Assembly (NCBI RefSeq): GCF_024437735.1
Contig: NZ_JANFQO010000010.1
Location: forward strand, 145,496-209,495
Source of the DNA: Tahibacter harae
Lineage (GTDB): Bacteria > Pseudomonadota > Gammaproteobacteria > Xanthomonadales > Rhodanobacteraceae
Length of the DNA: 64,000 nucleotides
Direction: 5' to 3'
The notes beneath the pieces are model-generated. The model was not told the origin of the DNA, made no database searches, and saw nothing but the letters and a program-made list of their open reading frames with translations. The position numbers were made by a program, and so were the translations under genes. Below, in pieces: positions 33,428 to 43,156 of this stretch. How positions within the stretch are numbered: the stretch's first letter is position 1; the number at the start of each line of letters is the position of its first letter.

Positions 33428-35422
33428 GTGAACGACACCAGTGCCAGCAGCGCTTCCGTAGTCACCGAAACCCATGCGCCCTCGCCGCGCGAACAGCTGC
33501 TGCAGCAGGTATTGCAGCACGCCGACGCGCGCACCGTGCCCAGCGGCATCCTGCACCGCGTTGCGCCGGCGCGCTCGCTGCTGCTGCGCGCGGACGGCGG
33601 CGAGGACGCCCCCGTACTGGGCCAGGAGGAATGGGAGCAGGCCCTGGCCGAACTCGACCAGGGCCGCCTGACAGCGGCACCGACGCTGCGTGGCCTGTTG
33701 CAGACCCTGGCCGCGGACTACCACCAGCGCGGCGAAGTGCCGGTATGCATCGCCGCGCTGGATTACCAGACTGTGCGCGGCCGCGTCTGGAGCACGATCG
33801 AGCGCCTGCAGCAGTCCGGCGCCGCGGTCGCATTGCCGTTCGACGCGCCGGAACAGCTGTTTGAATCGCGCCGCGCCTTCCTCGCCTCGGCCCTGCTGCC
33901 GCAGGAGTACAGCGCCTTCGTCGCCCAGCCGCCGGTGCACTACGGCCAGGACGTGAAATTCGTATTCCCGGCCCAGGGCCTGCTCGGCCACGCCTGCTTC
34001 CACGAAGCGCTGCAGGTGGATTTCGGCGATGGCCAGGGCTGGCGCAACGTGGCCTACGATCAGCCGGTGACGGTGCGCTATCCGCAGACCGGCAGCTGGA
34101 CCGTCAGCCTGCAGCTCAGCGGCAGCGCCGGCCTGCGCCGCGCGGCATTCCAGATCAATCTGGTCGAGGATCCGCTGCTGTCGCTGGAATGCCTGCCCTT
34201 CATCCGCGAGGAACGCGCGCCGGTCACGGCCACCCTGCGCCGCCCCGGCATTCCAGTAGTCCGCGCCCAGGCCTTCGTCTTCCGCGACCGCAACAAGCCG
34301 CGCATTACCCGACCGCTGCTGATGGTGGAAGGCTTCCCGGGCAACTATCCCTGGCCCACGCTCACCCGCTACGCGGCCCAGTCGGGCTTCCTGTGCAAGC
34401 TGTTCAACCGCGGCCACGACATCGTGCTGGTGCGCTTCCCGGACGGGCCGCAGCGGCTGGAAGCCAATGCCTACGCGCTGATCGCGCTGATCGAATCCAT
34501 CATCGCCGAGCGCGAAGGCAATCAGCCGCTGATCGTCGGCGGCTTCAGCATGGGCGGCCTGATCGCACGCTACGCCCTGGCCTTCATGGAACACGAACGC
34601 CGCGCCGACCCGACCCGGCCGCACCACCAGACCAGCCGTTTCTTCACGGTGGATACGCCGCATGAAGGCGCCAACCTCGCCGTCGCGGTACAGGCGCTGG
34701 CGCAGGGCCTGCGCGGCGAGGAGAAGGAAGCCAAGCAGATGGCCACGCCCGCCGCGCAGCAGCTGCTGCTGACCTGGATCAACCCACTGCCGTGGAGCAA
34801 CGGCCAGCGCTTCGGCCCCAGCCCGCTGCGCCTGGAATTCCTGCGCGAGCTGGAGCGCGTGGGCTCCATGCCGCGCGAACTGCAGGACACCATCGCCATC
34901 GCCAACGGCGCCGGCAATGGCCTGCGCCAGTCCGCCCCGGGTGCGCTGGCGATGAAATACGCCTGCACGCTGTGGTACTACGCCGACTGCTACACCCAGC
35001 CGCTGAATGCCGCCGGCACCACCGTGGTGCAGTTCCGCAATGGCGGCGACACCTACCGTTTCATTTCCGCCGACGGCGGCCGCGGCGTGGACTCGGCGCC
35101 GGGCGGCGTGCCCGAGGATGCCATCTACCGGCGCGTGTTCGACGCCGTGCCGCGCGGCGTGGTGAAGAACCTGCACATAGAGAACGCCTGCTTCATCCCG
35201 ACCACCAGCGCCCTGGCCATCAGCGGCAGCAATTACTTCCAGGCACCGGACCTGAGCCAGAGCAAATTCGGCTCGGTCACCTACAGCCACGAAGGCAACC
35301 TGCCCCACGTCAAGCTGACGCCGACGCTGGCGGATTTCCTGGTGCACTTCATCACCCGGCCGCTGGGTGCCGATGCGGGCGCCGCCTCGCCGGCCGAAGC
35401 CGTGGCCGAACAAACGGCCTGA
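33428..35422 (+). CDS. alpha/beta-hydrolase (lipase/esterase-like) with large N-terminal domain
   Basis: 664 residues from a GTG preceded by GGGGAGA. Residues about 300-620 form an alpha/beta-hydrolase: GFPGNYPW oxyanion segment, nucleophile elbow GGFSMGG, VDTPHEGANL and a C-terminal His in YSHEGNLPH. The 290-residue N-terminal part is beta-rich (a PKD/Ig-like stretch, LQVDFGDGQGWRNV...GSWTVSLQLSG) and may bind the substrate. No classical signal peptide is seen. Two cysteines and the lid-like TWINPLPWSNGQRF follow the elbow. It is a likely lipase, but the substrate is unknown. It lies opposite the ECF sigma operon. Confidence 0.8.
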   Translation: MNDTSASSASVVTETHAPSPREQLLQQVLQHADARTVPSGILHRVAPARSLLLRADGGEDAPVLGQEEWEQALAELDQGRLTAAPTLRGLLQTLAADYHQRGEVPVCIAALDYQTVRGRVWSTIERLQQSGAAVALPFDAPEQLFESRRAFLASALLPQEYSAFVAQPPVHYGQDVKFVFPAQGLLGHACFHEALQVDFGDGQGWRNVAYDQPVTVRYPQTGSWTVSLQLSGSAGLRRAAFQINLVEDPLLSLECLPFIREERAPVTATLRRPGIPVVRAQAFVFRDRNKPRITRPLLMVEGFPGNYPWPTLTRYAAQSGFLCKLFNRGHDIVLVRFPDGPQRLEANAYALIALIESIIAEREGNQPLIVGGFSMGGLIARYALAFMEHERRADPTRPHHQTSRFFTVDTPHEGANLAVAVQALAQGLRGEEKEAKQMATPAAQQLLLTWINPLPWSNGQRFGPSPLRLEFLRELERVGSMPRELQDTIAIANGAGNGLRQSAPGALAMKYACTLWYYADCYTQPLNAAGTTVVQFRNGGDTYRFISADGGRGVDSAPGGVPEDAIYRRVFDAVPRGVVKNLHIENACFIPTTSALAISGSNYFQAPDLSQSKFGSVTYSHEGNLPHVKLTPTLADFLVHFITRPLGADAGAASPAEAVAEQTA

Positions 35423-35610
35423 GCCTTGCGAACGCAGTCCGCGGTGCTCGTGCCGCGGACTGCGCCAGCCCCCGTCGCGCACAGGCCGGAACAGCTCCCC
35501 GTTGACGCCATGCCCCGCAGCTACCAAGCTAGCCCGGCAGACCGGCCCGCCCTACCCGTCCGGCACTGCCGCACTACCGAGCCACCCTGAAGGCAGCATC
35601 GGGAGTTTCC

Positions 35611-36069
35611 ATGGTCAGCTTGAACCTCAACGGCAAGACCGCGCAGTTCGACGTCCCTGACGACATGCCCCTGCTCTGGGTCATCCGCGACGTCGCCCAT
35701 CTCACCGGCACCAAGTTCGGCTGCGGCATGGCCCAGTGCGGCGCCTGCACGGTGCATGTGGACGGATCGCCGCTGCGCGCCTGCATCACGCCGGTGGCCG
35801 CGGTCGCCGGCAAGGCCATCACCACCATCGAAGGGCTGTCGCCCGACGCCTCGCATCCGGTGCAGCGCGCCTGGGCGGAGCTGGACGTGGTGCAGTGCGG
35901 CTACTGCCAGTCCGGCCAGATCATGTCGGCAGTGGCCCTGCTCAAGGCCAAGCCCGATCCCACCGATGCCGATATCGATGCCGCCCTCAGCGGCAATATC
36001 TGCCGCTGCGGCACCTACCAGCGCATACGCGCGGCGGTGCACCGCGCGGCCGAGCTGGCCAAGACCTGA
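35611..36069 (+). CDS. [2Fe-2S] subunit of a molybdenum hydroxylase (IorA-like)
   Basis: 152 residues with two [2Fe-2S] clusters: plant type [16 protein letters not shown] (residues 42-58) and the C-terminal [10 protein letters not shown] plus [12 protein letters not shown]. This is the isoquinoline 1-oxidoreductase/aldehyde oxidoreductase small subunit. It lacks a signal peptide and would ride through the Tat system bound to the large subunit. CGGGAG is its ribosome binding site. The Mo subunit gene begins 69 bases after it, so the pair is one operon. Confidence 0.95.
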   Translation: MVSLNLNGKTAQFDVPDDMPLLWVIRDVAHLTGTKFGCGMAQCGACTVHVDGSPLRACITPVAAVAGKAITTIEGLSPDASHPVQRAWAELDVVQCGYCQSGQIMSAVALLKAKPDPTDADIDAALSGNICRCGTYQRIRAAVHRAAELAKT

Positions 36070-36138
36070 TACCGCCACCGCAACCGGCGTGCCGGCCGCG
36101 GCCGGCCTGCTGGCGAACTGCTGCAGCGCGAGGTGCGC

Positions 36139-38283
36139 ATGAACGCCCGATTCGATTCGTCGCGACGCGATTTTCTCAAACAAGGCGCGCTCACCGGCGG
36201 CGCGCTGGTGGTCGCCTTCTTCGTGCCCGGCGCCCACCGCCTGGCCCAGGCCACCGAAGCCCCGGCCGAGTTCGCTCCCAACGCCTTCCTGCGCATCAGC
36301 GCGGATGAAAGCATCCGTGTGCTGCTGGCGCATTCGGAAATGGGCCAGGGCATCTGGACCGCCCTGCCCATGCTGATCGCCGAGGAACTGGACGCGGACT
36401 GGAGCAAGATCCAGGTCGAACATGCGCCGGCCGCACCGGCCTATTTCGCCAATGGCATGCCCATGCAGTTCACCGGCGGCTCCATGAGCACCTGGACCGA
36501 ATTCGAGCGCTACCGCCAGGCCGGCGCCATGGCGCGGGCGCTGCTGATCCAGGCCGCGGCACAGCGCTTCAAGCGCAAGCCGGCCGACTGCCGCACCGAG
36601 AACGGCTACGTGATCGTCGGCGAGGAACGCGCCAGCTACGGCACGCTGGCGCCGGCGGCGGCGAAGCTCGCGCCGCCGAAAACGGTGGCGCTGAAGGAGC
36701 CGAAAGACTGGAAGCTGATCGGCCAGCCGACCAAGCGCCTGGATTCGCCCGAGAAGATCAACGGCAGCGCGCGCTTTGGCATGGATGTGCAGTTCGACGG
36801 CCTGCTTACCGCCGTGGTAGCGCGCGGTCCGGTATTCGGCGCCACCGTGCGCGCCTTCGATGCGACGGCGACCAGGCAGGTGCCCGGCGTGCGCGACGTG
36901 GTGCAGGTGCCCAGCGGCGTGGCCGTGATCGCCGATCATTTCTGGGCGGCCAAGCGCGGCCGCGATGCACTGCGGGTGGACTGGGACCTGGGTGCCGGCG
37001 CCGCGCTCGACAGCGATGCCGTGCGCACGGATTTCCTGGCCAAGGCGGCGACCGAAGGCCTGGTCGCGACCCAGGCCGGCGACGCGGCGGCGACGTTGAG
37101 CGGTGCCGCCAAGCGCATCGAGGCCGAATACAGCGTGCCCTTCCTCGCCCATGCGCCGATGGAGCCGCTGAACTGCACGGTGAAGATAGACGCGGACCTG
37201 TGCGAAGTCTGGACCGGCACCCAGTTCCAGACCATGGACCAGGCCGCGGCGGCGCGCATCACCGGGCTCAAGCCCGAGCAGGTGCAGATCCACACCCTGT
37301 TCCTCGGCGGCGGCTTCGGCCGGCGCGCCACGCCGACCAGCGATTTCGTGGTCGAAGCCGTGCACGTGGCCAAGGCCGCGGGCAAGCCGGTCAAGACGGT
37401 GTGGACGCGCGAGGACGATATCCGCGGCGGCTATTACCGGCCGGCTTTTGTGCACAAGGCGGAAATCGCCATCGGCGACGACGGTAAGCCCGCAGCCTGG
37501 CGCCAGCGCATCGTCGGCCAGTCCATCCTGGGCAATTCGCCGTTCAAAATGATGATAAAGAACGGCATCGACGCGACCTCGGTCGAAGGCGTGGCCGATT
37601 CGCCCTACATCAAGGACCTGGCCAACCACCGCGTCGAGCTGCATTCGCCCGAGCTGCCCGTGCCGGTGCTGTGGCTGCGCTCGGTGGGGCATACGCATAC
37701 CGCCTTCGTGATGGAAAGCCTGATCGACGAGCTGGCCCATGCCGCCGGCAAGGATCCGCTGGACTACCGCCGCGACCTGCTGCAGCAACATGCGCGCCAT
37801 CTGGGGGTGCTCAATCTGGCCGCGGAAAAGGCCGGCTGGGGCACGCCGCCGGAAAAAGGCCGCGCGCGCGGCCTCGCCGTACACGAATCCTTCGGCAGCT
37901 ATGCCGCGCAGGTGGCCGAAGTCTCGCTGCAGGGCGGCGAGATCCGCGTACACCGCGTGGTCTGCGCGGTGGACTGCGGCATCGCGGTGAACCCGGCCGG
38001 CATCACGGCGCAGATGGAGTCGGGCATCGTGTTCGGCCTCAGCGCCGCACTGTTCGGCAACCTGACCCTGCGCAAGGGCGAGGTGCAGCAATCCAACTAT
38101 CACGACTACCGCGTGCTGCGCATGAACCAGACGCCGCAGATCGAGGTGCATATCGTGCCCAGCACGGCCAAGCCCGGCGGCATCGGCGAAGTCGGCGTGC
38201 CGCCGCTGGCCGCGGCCGTGGCCAATGCCCTGTTCGCCCTGACCGGCAAGCGCCAGCGCAACCTGCCGCTGAGCGCCGCCTAG
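36139..38283 (+). CDS. molybdopterin-binding subunit of a periplasmic hydroxylase (IorB-like)
   Basis: 714 residues. The Tat signal is RRDFLKQGALTGGALVVAFF at about residues 9-28. The xanthine-dehydrogenase-family Mo domain follows: MGQGIWTALPMLIAEEL, GGGFGRRATPTSDFVVEA, ITAQMESGIVFGLSAAL and GGIGEVGVPPLAAAVANAL with the active-site Glu. There is no FAD subunit, as usual for this subfamily; electrons go to the dihaem cytochrome encoded next. The ATG is 6 bases inside the open frame, after GAGG. It oxidises an aldehyde or N-heterocycle in the periplasm; the substrate is not readable from the sequence. Confidence 0.95.
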   Translation: MNARFDSSRRDFLKQGALTGGALVVAFFVPGAHRLAQATEAPAEFAPNAFLRISADESIRVLLAHSEMGQGIWTALPMLIAEELDADWSKIQVEHAPAAPAYFANGMPMQFTGGSMSTWTEFERYRQAGAMARALLIQAAAQRFKRKPADCRTENGYVIVGEERASYGTLAPAAAKLAPPKTVALKEPKDWKLIGQPTKRLDSPEKINGSARFGMDVQFDGLLTAVVARGPVFGATVRAFDATATRQVPGVRDVVQVPSGVAVIADHFWAAKRGRDALRVDWDLGAGAALDSDAVRTDFLAKAATEGLVATQAGDAAATLSGAAKRIEAEYSVPFLAHAPMEPLNCTVKIDADLCEVWTGTQFQTMDQAAAARITGLKPEQVQIHTLFLGGGFGRRATPTSDFVVEAVHVAKAAGKPVKTVWTREDDIRGGYYRPAFVHKAEIAIGDDGKPAAWRQRIVGQSILGNSPFKMMIKNGIDATSVEGVADSPYIKDLANHRVELHSPELPVPVLWLRSVGHTHTAFVMESLIDELAHAAGKDPLDYRRDLLQQHARHLGVLNLAAEKAGWGTPPEKGRARGLAVHESFGSYAAQVAEVSLQGGEIRVHRVVCAVDCGIAVNPAGITAQMESGIVFGLSAALFGNLTLRKGEVQQSNYHDYRVLRMNQTPQIEVHIVPSTAKPGGIGEVGVPPLAAAVANALFALTGKRQRNLPLSAA

Positions 38284-38292
38284 GAGGCCGCC

Positions 38293-38871
38293 ATGCACAA
38301 TGTCCTTGCCGTCCTGCTCTGCCTGCTGCTCGCCGCCTGCGGCAGCAGCAGCAACAGTCCCGATGCCGCCCAGACCCAGGCCGCCGTCGCCGCCTTCGCC
38401 ACGGTGCAGCAGGTATTCCAGCATCTGCGCTGCCAGAACTGCCATATCCCCGGCGACGCACCGCTGCAGTTCGATGCCGGCCTGCCGCACCAGATGGGCG
38501 TGGTGCGCGGCCCCGCCGGCCACGGCGCGCCGGGCCTGCCCTGCTCCAGCTGCCACGGCGAAGCCAATCCGCCGGAAAGCTACGGCCCCAATGCACCGCC
38601 GGGCGCTCCGCACTGGGCCCTGCCGCCGCCGGAGAAACGCATGGTGACCAAGGACCTGTCCGCGCCGGCCCTGTGCAAGATGATCCAGGACAAGCAGGAA
38701 AACGGCGGCCGCGACTTCGCCGCCCTGCTCAAGCACGTCAGCGAGGACAAGCTGGTGCTGTGGGGCTGGAACCCCGGCGGCAACCGCGCGCCGGTGCCGG
38801 TGCCGCATGCGGAATTTGTCGCAAAGTTCAAAACATGGAGCGATGCGGGCGGGCCTTGTCCGGCCAGTTGA
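38293..38871 (+). CDS. dihaem c-type cytochrome lipoprotein
   Basis: 192 residues. The lipoprotein signal ends in LLAAC (Cys16). Two haem c sites are visible, CQNCH (about residue 48) and CSSCH (about residue 76). The rest is a soluble domain ending in WSDAGGPCP. Positioned 9 bases after the Mo-subunit gene with TAGGAGGCCGCC as ribosome binding site, it is the probable electron acceptor of the molybdenum hydroxylase, passing electrons to the respiratory chain. The spacing of the two haems and the lack of an obvious distal Met leave its redox partners open. Confidence 0.9.
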   Translation: MHNVLAVLLCLLLAACGSSSNSPDAAQTQAAVAAFATVQQVFQHLRCQNCHIPGDAPLQFDAGLPHQMGVVRGPAGHGAPGLPCSSCHGEANPPESYGPNAPPGAPHWALPPPEKRMVTKDLSAPALCKMIQDKQENGGRDFAALLKHVSEDKLVLWGWNPGGNRAPVPVPHAEFVAKFKTWSDAGGPCPAS

Positions 38872-39351
38872 GCCGAAACTCTTTCGGGCCCGTGCCCCGC
38901 GGCGGCGGCGCCCGCAATGCGGCCGCCGGCCGCGTTGCGTGCACCGGCGGCACAAGCGCGGCGGGAAGCGCCCGAACGCCGTCGCCGCTCCGTATCGGGC
39001 CGGCGGCCACGCGGCGCGGCTTGGCGCTCCGCCGGTCGGCGGCGCGTCGCCGCTGCGCAGCATTTGCGTTGCGTCCAGCGGATTGCGGTGCGCGCCGTGC
39101 AGGCCGTCGTACAGCACGATCCGCAGCAGGCCCAGCGCCGGCAGGACCAGCGCAACGCGCGCCTCTGGCCGCCGGACGGCGCATTCCTGCGAAAGAACTG
39201 GACTGCACCGCACGGCCGCGGGATCCGGCACGCGGCCTGGGTGGCGCAGGCCGCGACCTTACATGAGGAGTAGTTCTTGTCTGCGGGCGATAGTGTTCAG
39301 CCGCACGCTTTTACGTACGCAGAGATTCCAACGCTCCCAACGAGGCTCTCC
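38872..39351 (+). other. 480-base intergenic region
   Basis: No convincing gene. The open frames here are Arg/Ala/Pro-rich on both strands. I see no strong hairpin with a T-run after the cytochrome gene and no consensus promoter before the sialidase-like gene. GAGG at 39342-39345 is a plausible ribosome binding site for the GTG at 39352. Confidence 0.5.
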
Positions 39352-40389
39352 GTGCGGTCCATCCCTGCCCTCTTCTCCTTTCTGCTGCTGATCGCCCCGG
39401 CGCTGCACGCCGCGCAGGCCGTCACCAGCGGCGCCGGCCACGACTATCAGCCGGCCATACTGCGCGCTGCCGACGGCAGCCTGCTGCTGGCCTTCGAGCG
39501 GCTCAACGCCAGCTTCAGCGGCGACCTGTGGCTGAGCCGCTCCACGGATGACGGCGCCAGCTGGAGCGCGCCCGCGCCGGTGATCGGCAGCAGCGCGAAC
39601 GAACGCCATCCGGCCCTGCTCCAGCTCGGCGACGGCAGCTTCGTGCTGTTCTATCTCAAGGGTACCGGCGCGACGTCCAGCTACCGGCTGTACCGCGCCA
39701 CTTCGGCTGACGGCCAGAGCTTTGCCGAACAGGGCGCGCTCAACCTGGGCTGGGCCAGCGGCGGTGAAGTCAATCCGCACGTGATCCGCCATCCCGACGG
39801 CACCTTGACCCTGAGCTACCAGCGCCTCAGCGGCGGCAGCTACGTGGCCCAGTCCGGCGACAACGGCCTGAGCTGGGACCAGCAGAAGACCGTGATCGCC
39901 GCCGACGGCCTGCTGCCGCGCATCGCGTTCCGGCCGTCCGACGGACGCTACCTCGCCACCTACCAGGTCGGCCCGTCGCCGCTGACCCTGTACAGCAAGA
40001 CCACTACCGACCTGCGCAACTGGCCGGCCGCGCCCGACCTGCTCGCCGACGGCGCCGACAGCCACGATTCCCTGCCGGTACTGATGCCCGACGGCGCCTT
40101 CGTCGTGTTCTACATCGCCGCGGTCGACGGCGGTCCGTTCGATGTGTTCTCGCGCCGCTCCGGCGACGGCACAACCTACGAGGCGCCCTGGCCCCAGGTG
40201 CAAAGCCCCGATGCGCTGGACGTGGAGCCGCATCCCCTGGTCGGCGACTCCGCCGGCACGGTGCAGCTGTACTGGGGCCGCAGTCCGGCGGCAAGCCAGG
40301 ATTACGACATCTGGCGCAAGGCCGCCGCTCCCGTGCGCGATGCCATCTTCCGCGACGGCCTGGACGCCGCCGCGCCGGGCAATGGCTAA
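39352..40389 (+). CDS. secreted BNR/sialidase-like protein ending IFRDGLD
   Basis: 345 residues from GTG (preceded by GAGG) with a signal peptide (VRSIPALFSFLLLIAPALHA). The mature part has repeated Asp-box-like blades such as LWLSRSTDDGASWSAP, YVAQSGDNGLSWD and FSRRSGDGTTYEAP, the pattern of six-bladed sialidase/BNR propellers. No sialidase catalytic Arg triad could be assigned with confidence, so binding may be more likely than hydrolysis. It ends DAIFRDGLDAAAPGNG, an IFxDG(F/L) tail like the protein at 27178-29628. It stands between the Mo-hydroxylase operon and the GGDEF gene. Confidence 0.8.
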   Translation: MRSIPALFSFLLLIAPALHAAQAVTSGAGHDYQPAILRAADGSLLLAFERLNASFSGDLWLSRSTDDGASWSAPAPVIGSSANERHPALLQLGDGSFVLFYLKGTGATSSYRLYRATSADGQSFAEQGALNLGWASGGEVNPHVIRHPDGTLTLSYQRLSGGSYVAQSGDNGLSWDQQKTVIAADGLLPRIAFRPSDGRYLATYQVGPSPLTLYSKTTTDLRNWPAAPDLLADGADSHDSLPVLMPDGAFVVFYIAAVDGGPFDVFSRRSGDGTTYEAPWPQVQSPDALDVEPHPLVGDSAGTVQLYWGRSPAASQDYDIWRKAAAPVRDAIFRDGLDAAAPGNG

Positions 40390-40472
40390 ATGGTGCAATT
40401 TCCATCTTGCGCCGCGCGCCGCGGCAACAGCGTAAACCCCGCGTGAAGAAGCGCAGCGGCGCATATTTTCGT

Positions 40473-40481
40473 TGCTAGAAT
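40473..40481 (+). promoter_or_regulatory. candidate extended -10 promoter of the GGDEF gene
   Basis: TGCTAGAAT, an extended -10 (TG-n-TAGAAT) about 126 bases before the GGDEF start. The 10-mer GTTGCTAGAA (40471-40480) also occurs upstream of the histidine-kinase operon on the other strand (49182-49191). No -35 box is clear. Confidence 0.35.
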
Positions 40482-40606
40482 CCGACCAGTACGGTGTGCC
40501 GGCGCCGCTGCGGACCGGCGCCCGGCACTGCGGATCGTGCAGTTCGGATTCCCGCGCGAAACTTCCAAACCAGGAACACGCGACAGCGCCACGGATACGC
40601 CTACCG

Positions 40607-43000
40607 ATGAACGCTGGCATGGACATAGGCCTGATCGGCGGCGCCGCCACGCTGCGGGCGCTGACCGGCCTGCTGCGCGGCATCGACGGCCTGCGCGCCT
40701 CGCCGCTGGGCGATCTGGCCAGCGCGCTGCGGGCGCTGCCGGCGATTTCCTGCGACCTGCTTTTGGTGGAAGCCACCGATCCCGCCGAAACCGCCTATGC
40801 CGAACTGGCTCTGCTCGCGCCCGGCGCCGCCTGGGTCGCGCTGGATCCCAGCGACGATCCGCAGCGCACGGCGGCCTGGATCGAGGCCGGCGCCAGCGCC
40901 TGCCTCGCCCTGCCCGGCGCCGACAGCCTGCAGCTGCAGCACGCCATGGCCCAGGCTATGGCCGTGCATGCCAGCCACGCAGCCCTGCGCCGGCGCCACG
41001 ACGACCTGCGTGGCGTGTTCGAGCGCGCGCCGCTGCCGATGTGGGTCTACGACCTGGCCACGCTGCGCTTCCTCGCGGTCAACGACGCCGCGCTGGAAAC
41101 CTATGGCTATAGCCGCGCCGCGTTCCTGGCCCTCACCCTGTACGACATCCGTCCGGCCGAAGACCACGCCGCGCTGCGCCAGCACCTGCAGGCGCTGCCG
41201 CCGGGCCCGGTCGACGCGGGTCTGTGGCGCCACCGTGCCGCCGACGGGCGCCTGCTCAATGTGGAGATCAGCTCGCAGCCGCTGCATTTCGCCGGCCGCA
41301 GCGCGCGCCTGGTGCTGGCGCGCGATGTCACCGCCCAGCGCCGCGCCATGCACTCGCTGGAGGCCAGCGAGCGGCGCTTCCGCGATCTGTTCGAGCAGAG
41401 CCTGGGCCTGATCTGCACTCACGATCTGGACGGCCTGCTGCTGTCGGTCAATCCGGCCGCGGCCAATGCGCTGGGCTACCGCGTGGCCGACCTGGTCGGC
41501 CAGTCCATGTACAACGTCATCCCGCCATCGCTGCATGCGCATTTCCGCGAGTACCTCCAGCGCATCGCGCGCCAGGAGGCGGACTCGGGCCTGTTCTACG
41601 TGCTGCACCGCGACGGCGAACAGCGCATCTGGGAATACAACAACCGCGTGCTGCAGGACGAGGCCGGCAACCGCTTCGTCATGGGGCATGCGCTGGACGT
41701 GACCGAATACCGCGTCTACGAACACCGCCTGCGCCAGCAGCAGGCCGAGCTGGAGGCGGTCAACGACGGCTCGCCGCTGGGCCTGTTCCGCGCCGATCCG
41801 CAGGGCCGCTACACCTATGTCAACCGCGCCTTTGAACGCATGACCGGCCTGCGCAGCGACGAGGCGCTGGGCCAGGGCTGGCTGCGCGCGCTGCACGCGG
41901 ACGACCGCGACCGCGTCGCGGCGCAGTGGCGCGAAGCCGTGGCAGCGCGGACGCGCTTCCAGTCGCGCCACCGCTACCGGCCGGATACGGGCCAGACCGT
42001 GTGGGTCTCGCTGCAGGCCGCGCCGCTGGTGGTCGAGGGCGAAATCACCGGCTACGCCGGCAGCATCGAGGATGTGACCGCGCGGCACATGGTCGAGGAA
42101 CAGCTGCGCCGCAACGAACAGCGCCTGCGCACCATCGCCGACGCGCTGCCGGCCATGATCGCCTACGTCGATGCCGCGCAGCGCTTCCAGTTCGTCAACA
42201 GCGCCTACGAGCACACCTACGGCGGCGGCCGCGGCCGCATCGTCGGCCGGCATGCCCGCAGCGTGCTGGGCGACGCCGCCTACCAGCGCCGCCTGCCGTT
42301 CATCGAAGCCGGCCTGCGCGGCCAGCACGTGGTGTTCGAGGACGAGGAAGAACGCGACGGCGGATACACCTGCCTGCAGATCACCTACATCCCGCAGTGG
42401 GACGACGACGGCCGCCAGGTGCTGGGCCTGCATGTGATGGCGCAGGACATCACGCGGCAGAAGATCGAGGAACGGCGCTGGATACAGGCGGCCGAGCGCG
42501 ACAGCCTGACCGGCCTGACCAACCGCGCCGGCTTCCTGGTGCGGCTGGAACGCGCCCTGGCGCGCAGCCGCGACCAGCGCTCGCTGCTGGTGGTGATGTA
42601 CCTGGACATCGACCGCTTCAAGCAGATCAACGACAGCCACGGCCATGCCGTCGGCGATGCCGTGCTCAAGACCTTCGCCCAGCGCCTGCTCGCGGTGCTG
42701 CGGCCGTCCGACGTGGTCTGCCGCCTGGGCGGCGACGAATTCACCATCATCATCGAAGGCATGCGCCGGCCGCAGTACGCCTCGGCCGCCGCGGCCAAGA
42801 TCGTCGCGGCCATGCGCAAGCCGTTCCTGCTGCCCAACGACCTCACCCTGGCGGTGAGCACCAGCGTCGGCGTCGCCGTCACCATGAACGAGGCCGATCT
42901 CAGCCCGGCCCAACTGCTGGAACGCGCCGACGCCGCGCTGTACGAGGCCAAATCCGCCGGCCGCGACGGTTATCGCGTGCGCGGCGCGGCTGCGGCCTGA
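40607..43000 (+). CDS. multi-PAS diguanylate cyclase (GGDEF)
   Basis: 797 residues. The N-terminal 120 residues look like a receiver fold that has lost the phospho-acceptor Asp (LLLVEATD). Three to four PAS/PAC sensor modules follow (about 150-280, 285-405, 415-535, 540-660), separated by short coiled coils. The GGDEF domain ends the protein, with GGDEF at residues 708-712. RPSD exactly five residues upstream is an inhibitory I-site. It should make c-di-GMP from two GTP in response to a small signal sensed by PAS. There is no EAL domain. The start is the ATG at 40607; a Met at 40619 is possible. Confidence 0.93.
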   Translation: MNAGMDIGLIGGAATLRALTGLLRGIDGLRASPLGDLASALRALPAISCDLLLVEATDPAETAYAELALLAPGAAWVALDPSDDPQRTAAWIEAGASACLALPGADSLQLQHAMAQAMAVHASHAALRRRHDDLRGVFERAPLPMWVYDLATLRFLAVNDAALETYGYSRAAFLALTLYDIRPAEDHAALRQHLQALPPGPVDAGLWRHRAADGRLLNVEISSQPLHFAGRSARLVLARDVTAQRRAMHSLEASERRFRDLFEQSLGLICTHDLDGLLLSVNPAAANALGYRVADLVGQSMYNVIPPSLHAHFREYLQRIARQEADSGLFYVLHRDGEQRIWEYNNRVLQDEAGNRFVMGHALDVTEYRVYEHRLRQQQAELEAVNDGSPLGLFRADPQGRYTYVNRAFERMTGLRSDEALGQGWLRALHADDRDRVAAQWREAVAARTRFQSRHRYRPDTGQTVWVSLQAAPLVVEGEITGYAGSIEDVTARHMVEEQLRRNEQRLRTIADALPAMIAYVDAAQRFQFVNSAYEHTYGGGRGRIVGRHARSVLGDAAYQRRLPFIEAGLRGQHVVFEDEEERDGGYTCLQITYIPQWDDDGRQVLGLHVMAQDITRQKIEERRWIQAAERDSLTGLTNRAGFLVRLERALARSRDQRSLLVVMYLDIDRFKQINDSHGHAVGDAVLKTFAQRLLAVLRPSDVVCRLGGDEFTIIIEGMRRPQYASAAAAKIVAAMRKPFLLPNDLTLAVSTSVGVAVTMNEADLSPAQLLERADAALYEAKSAGRDGYRVRGAAAA

Positions 43001-43156
43001 GCGCAGCGGTACTGTCCGCCGGCCGCTTTTCCCGGCTGCACGAAGCGCGCCTGCGCCATCGCGCATTCCGCAATGCGTCAGACCATATCCGTACCGGCCG
43101 CCGCTACCGGCACGGCGAAACCCACGCCGGCGACCCAGCCTCAGCGCCTCAACGCC

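Noticed and set aside
35521..39231. A 1236-residue open frame on the minus strand
   Set aside because: It is the antisense shadow of the molybdenum-hydroxylase genes. Its translation is His/Arg/Gln-rich with no domain, as is usual opposite high-GC genes.
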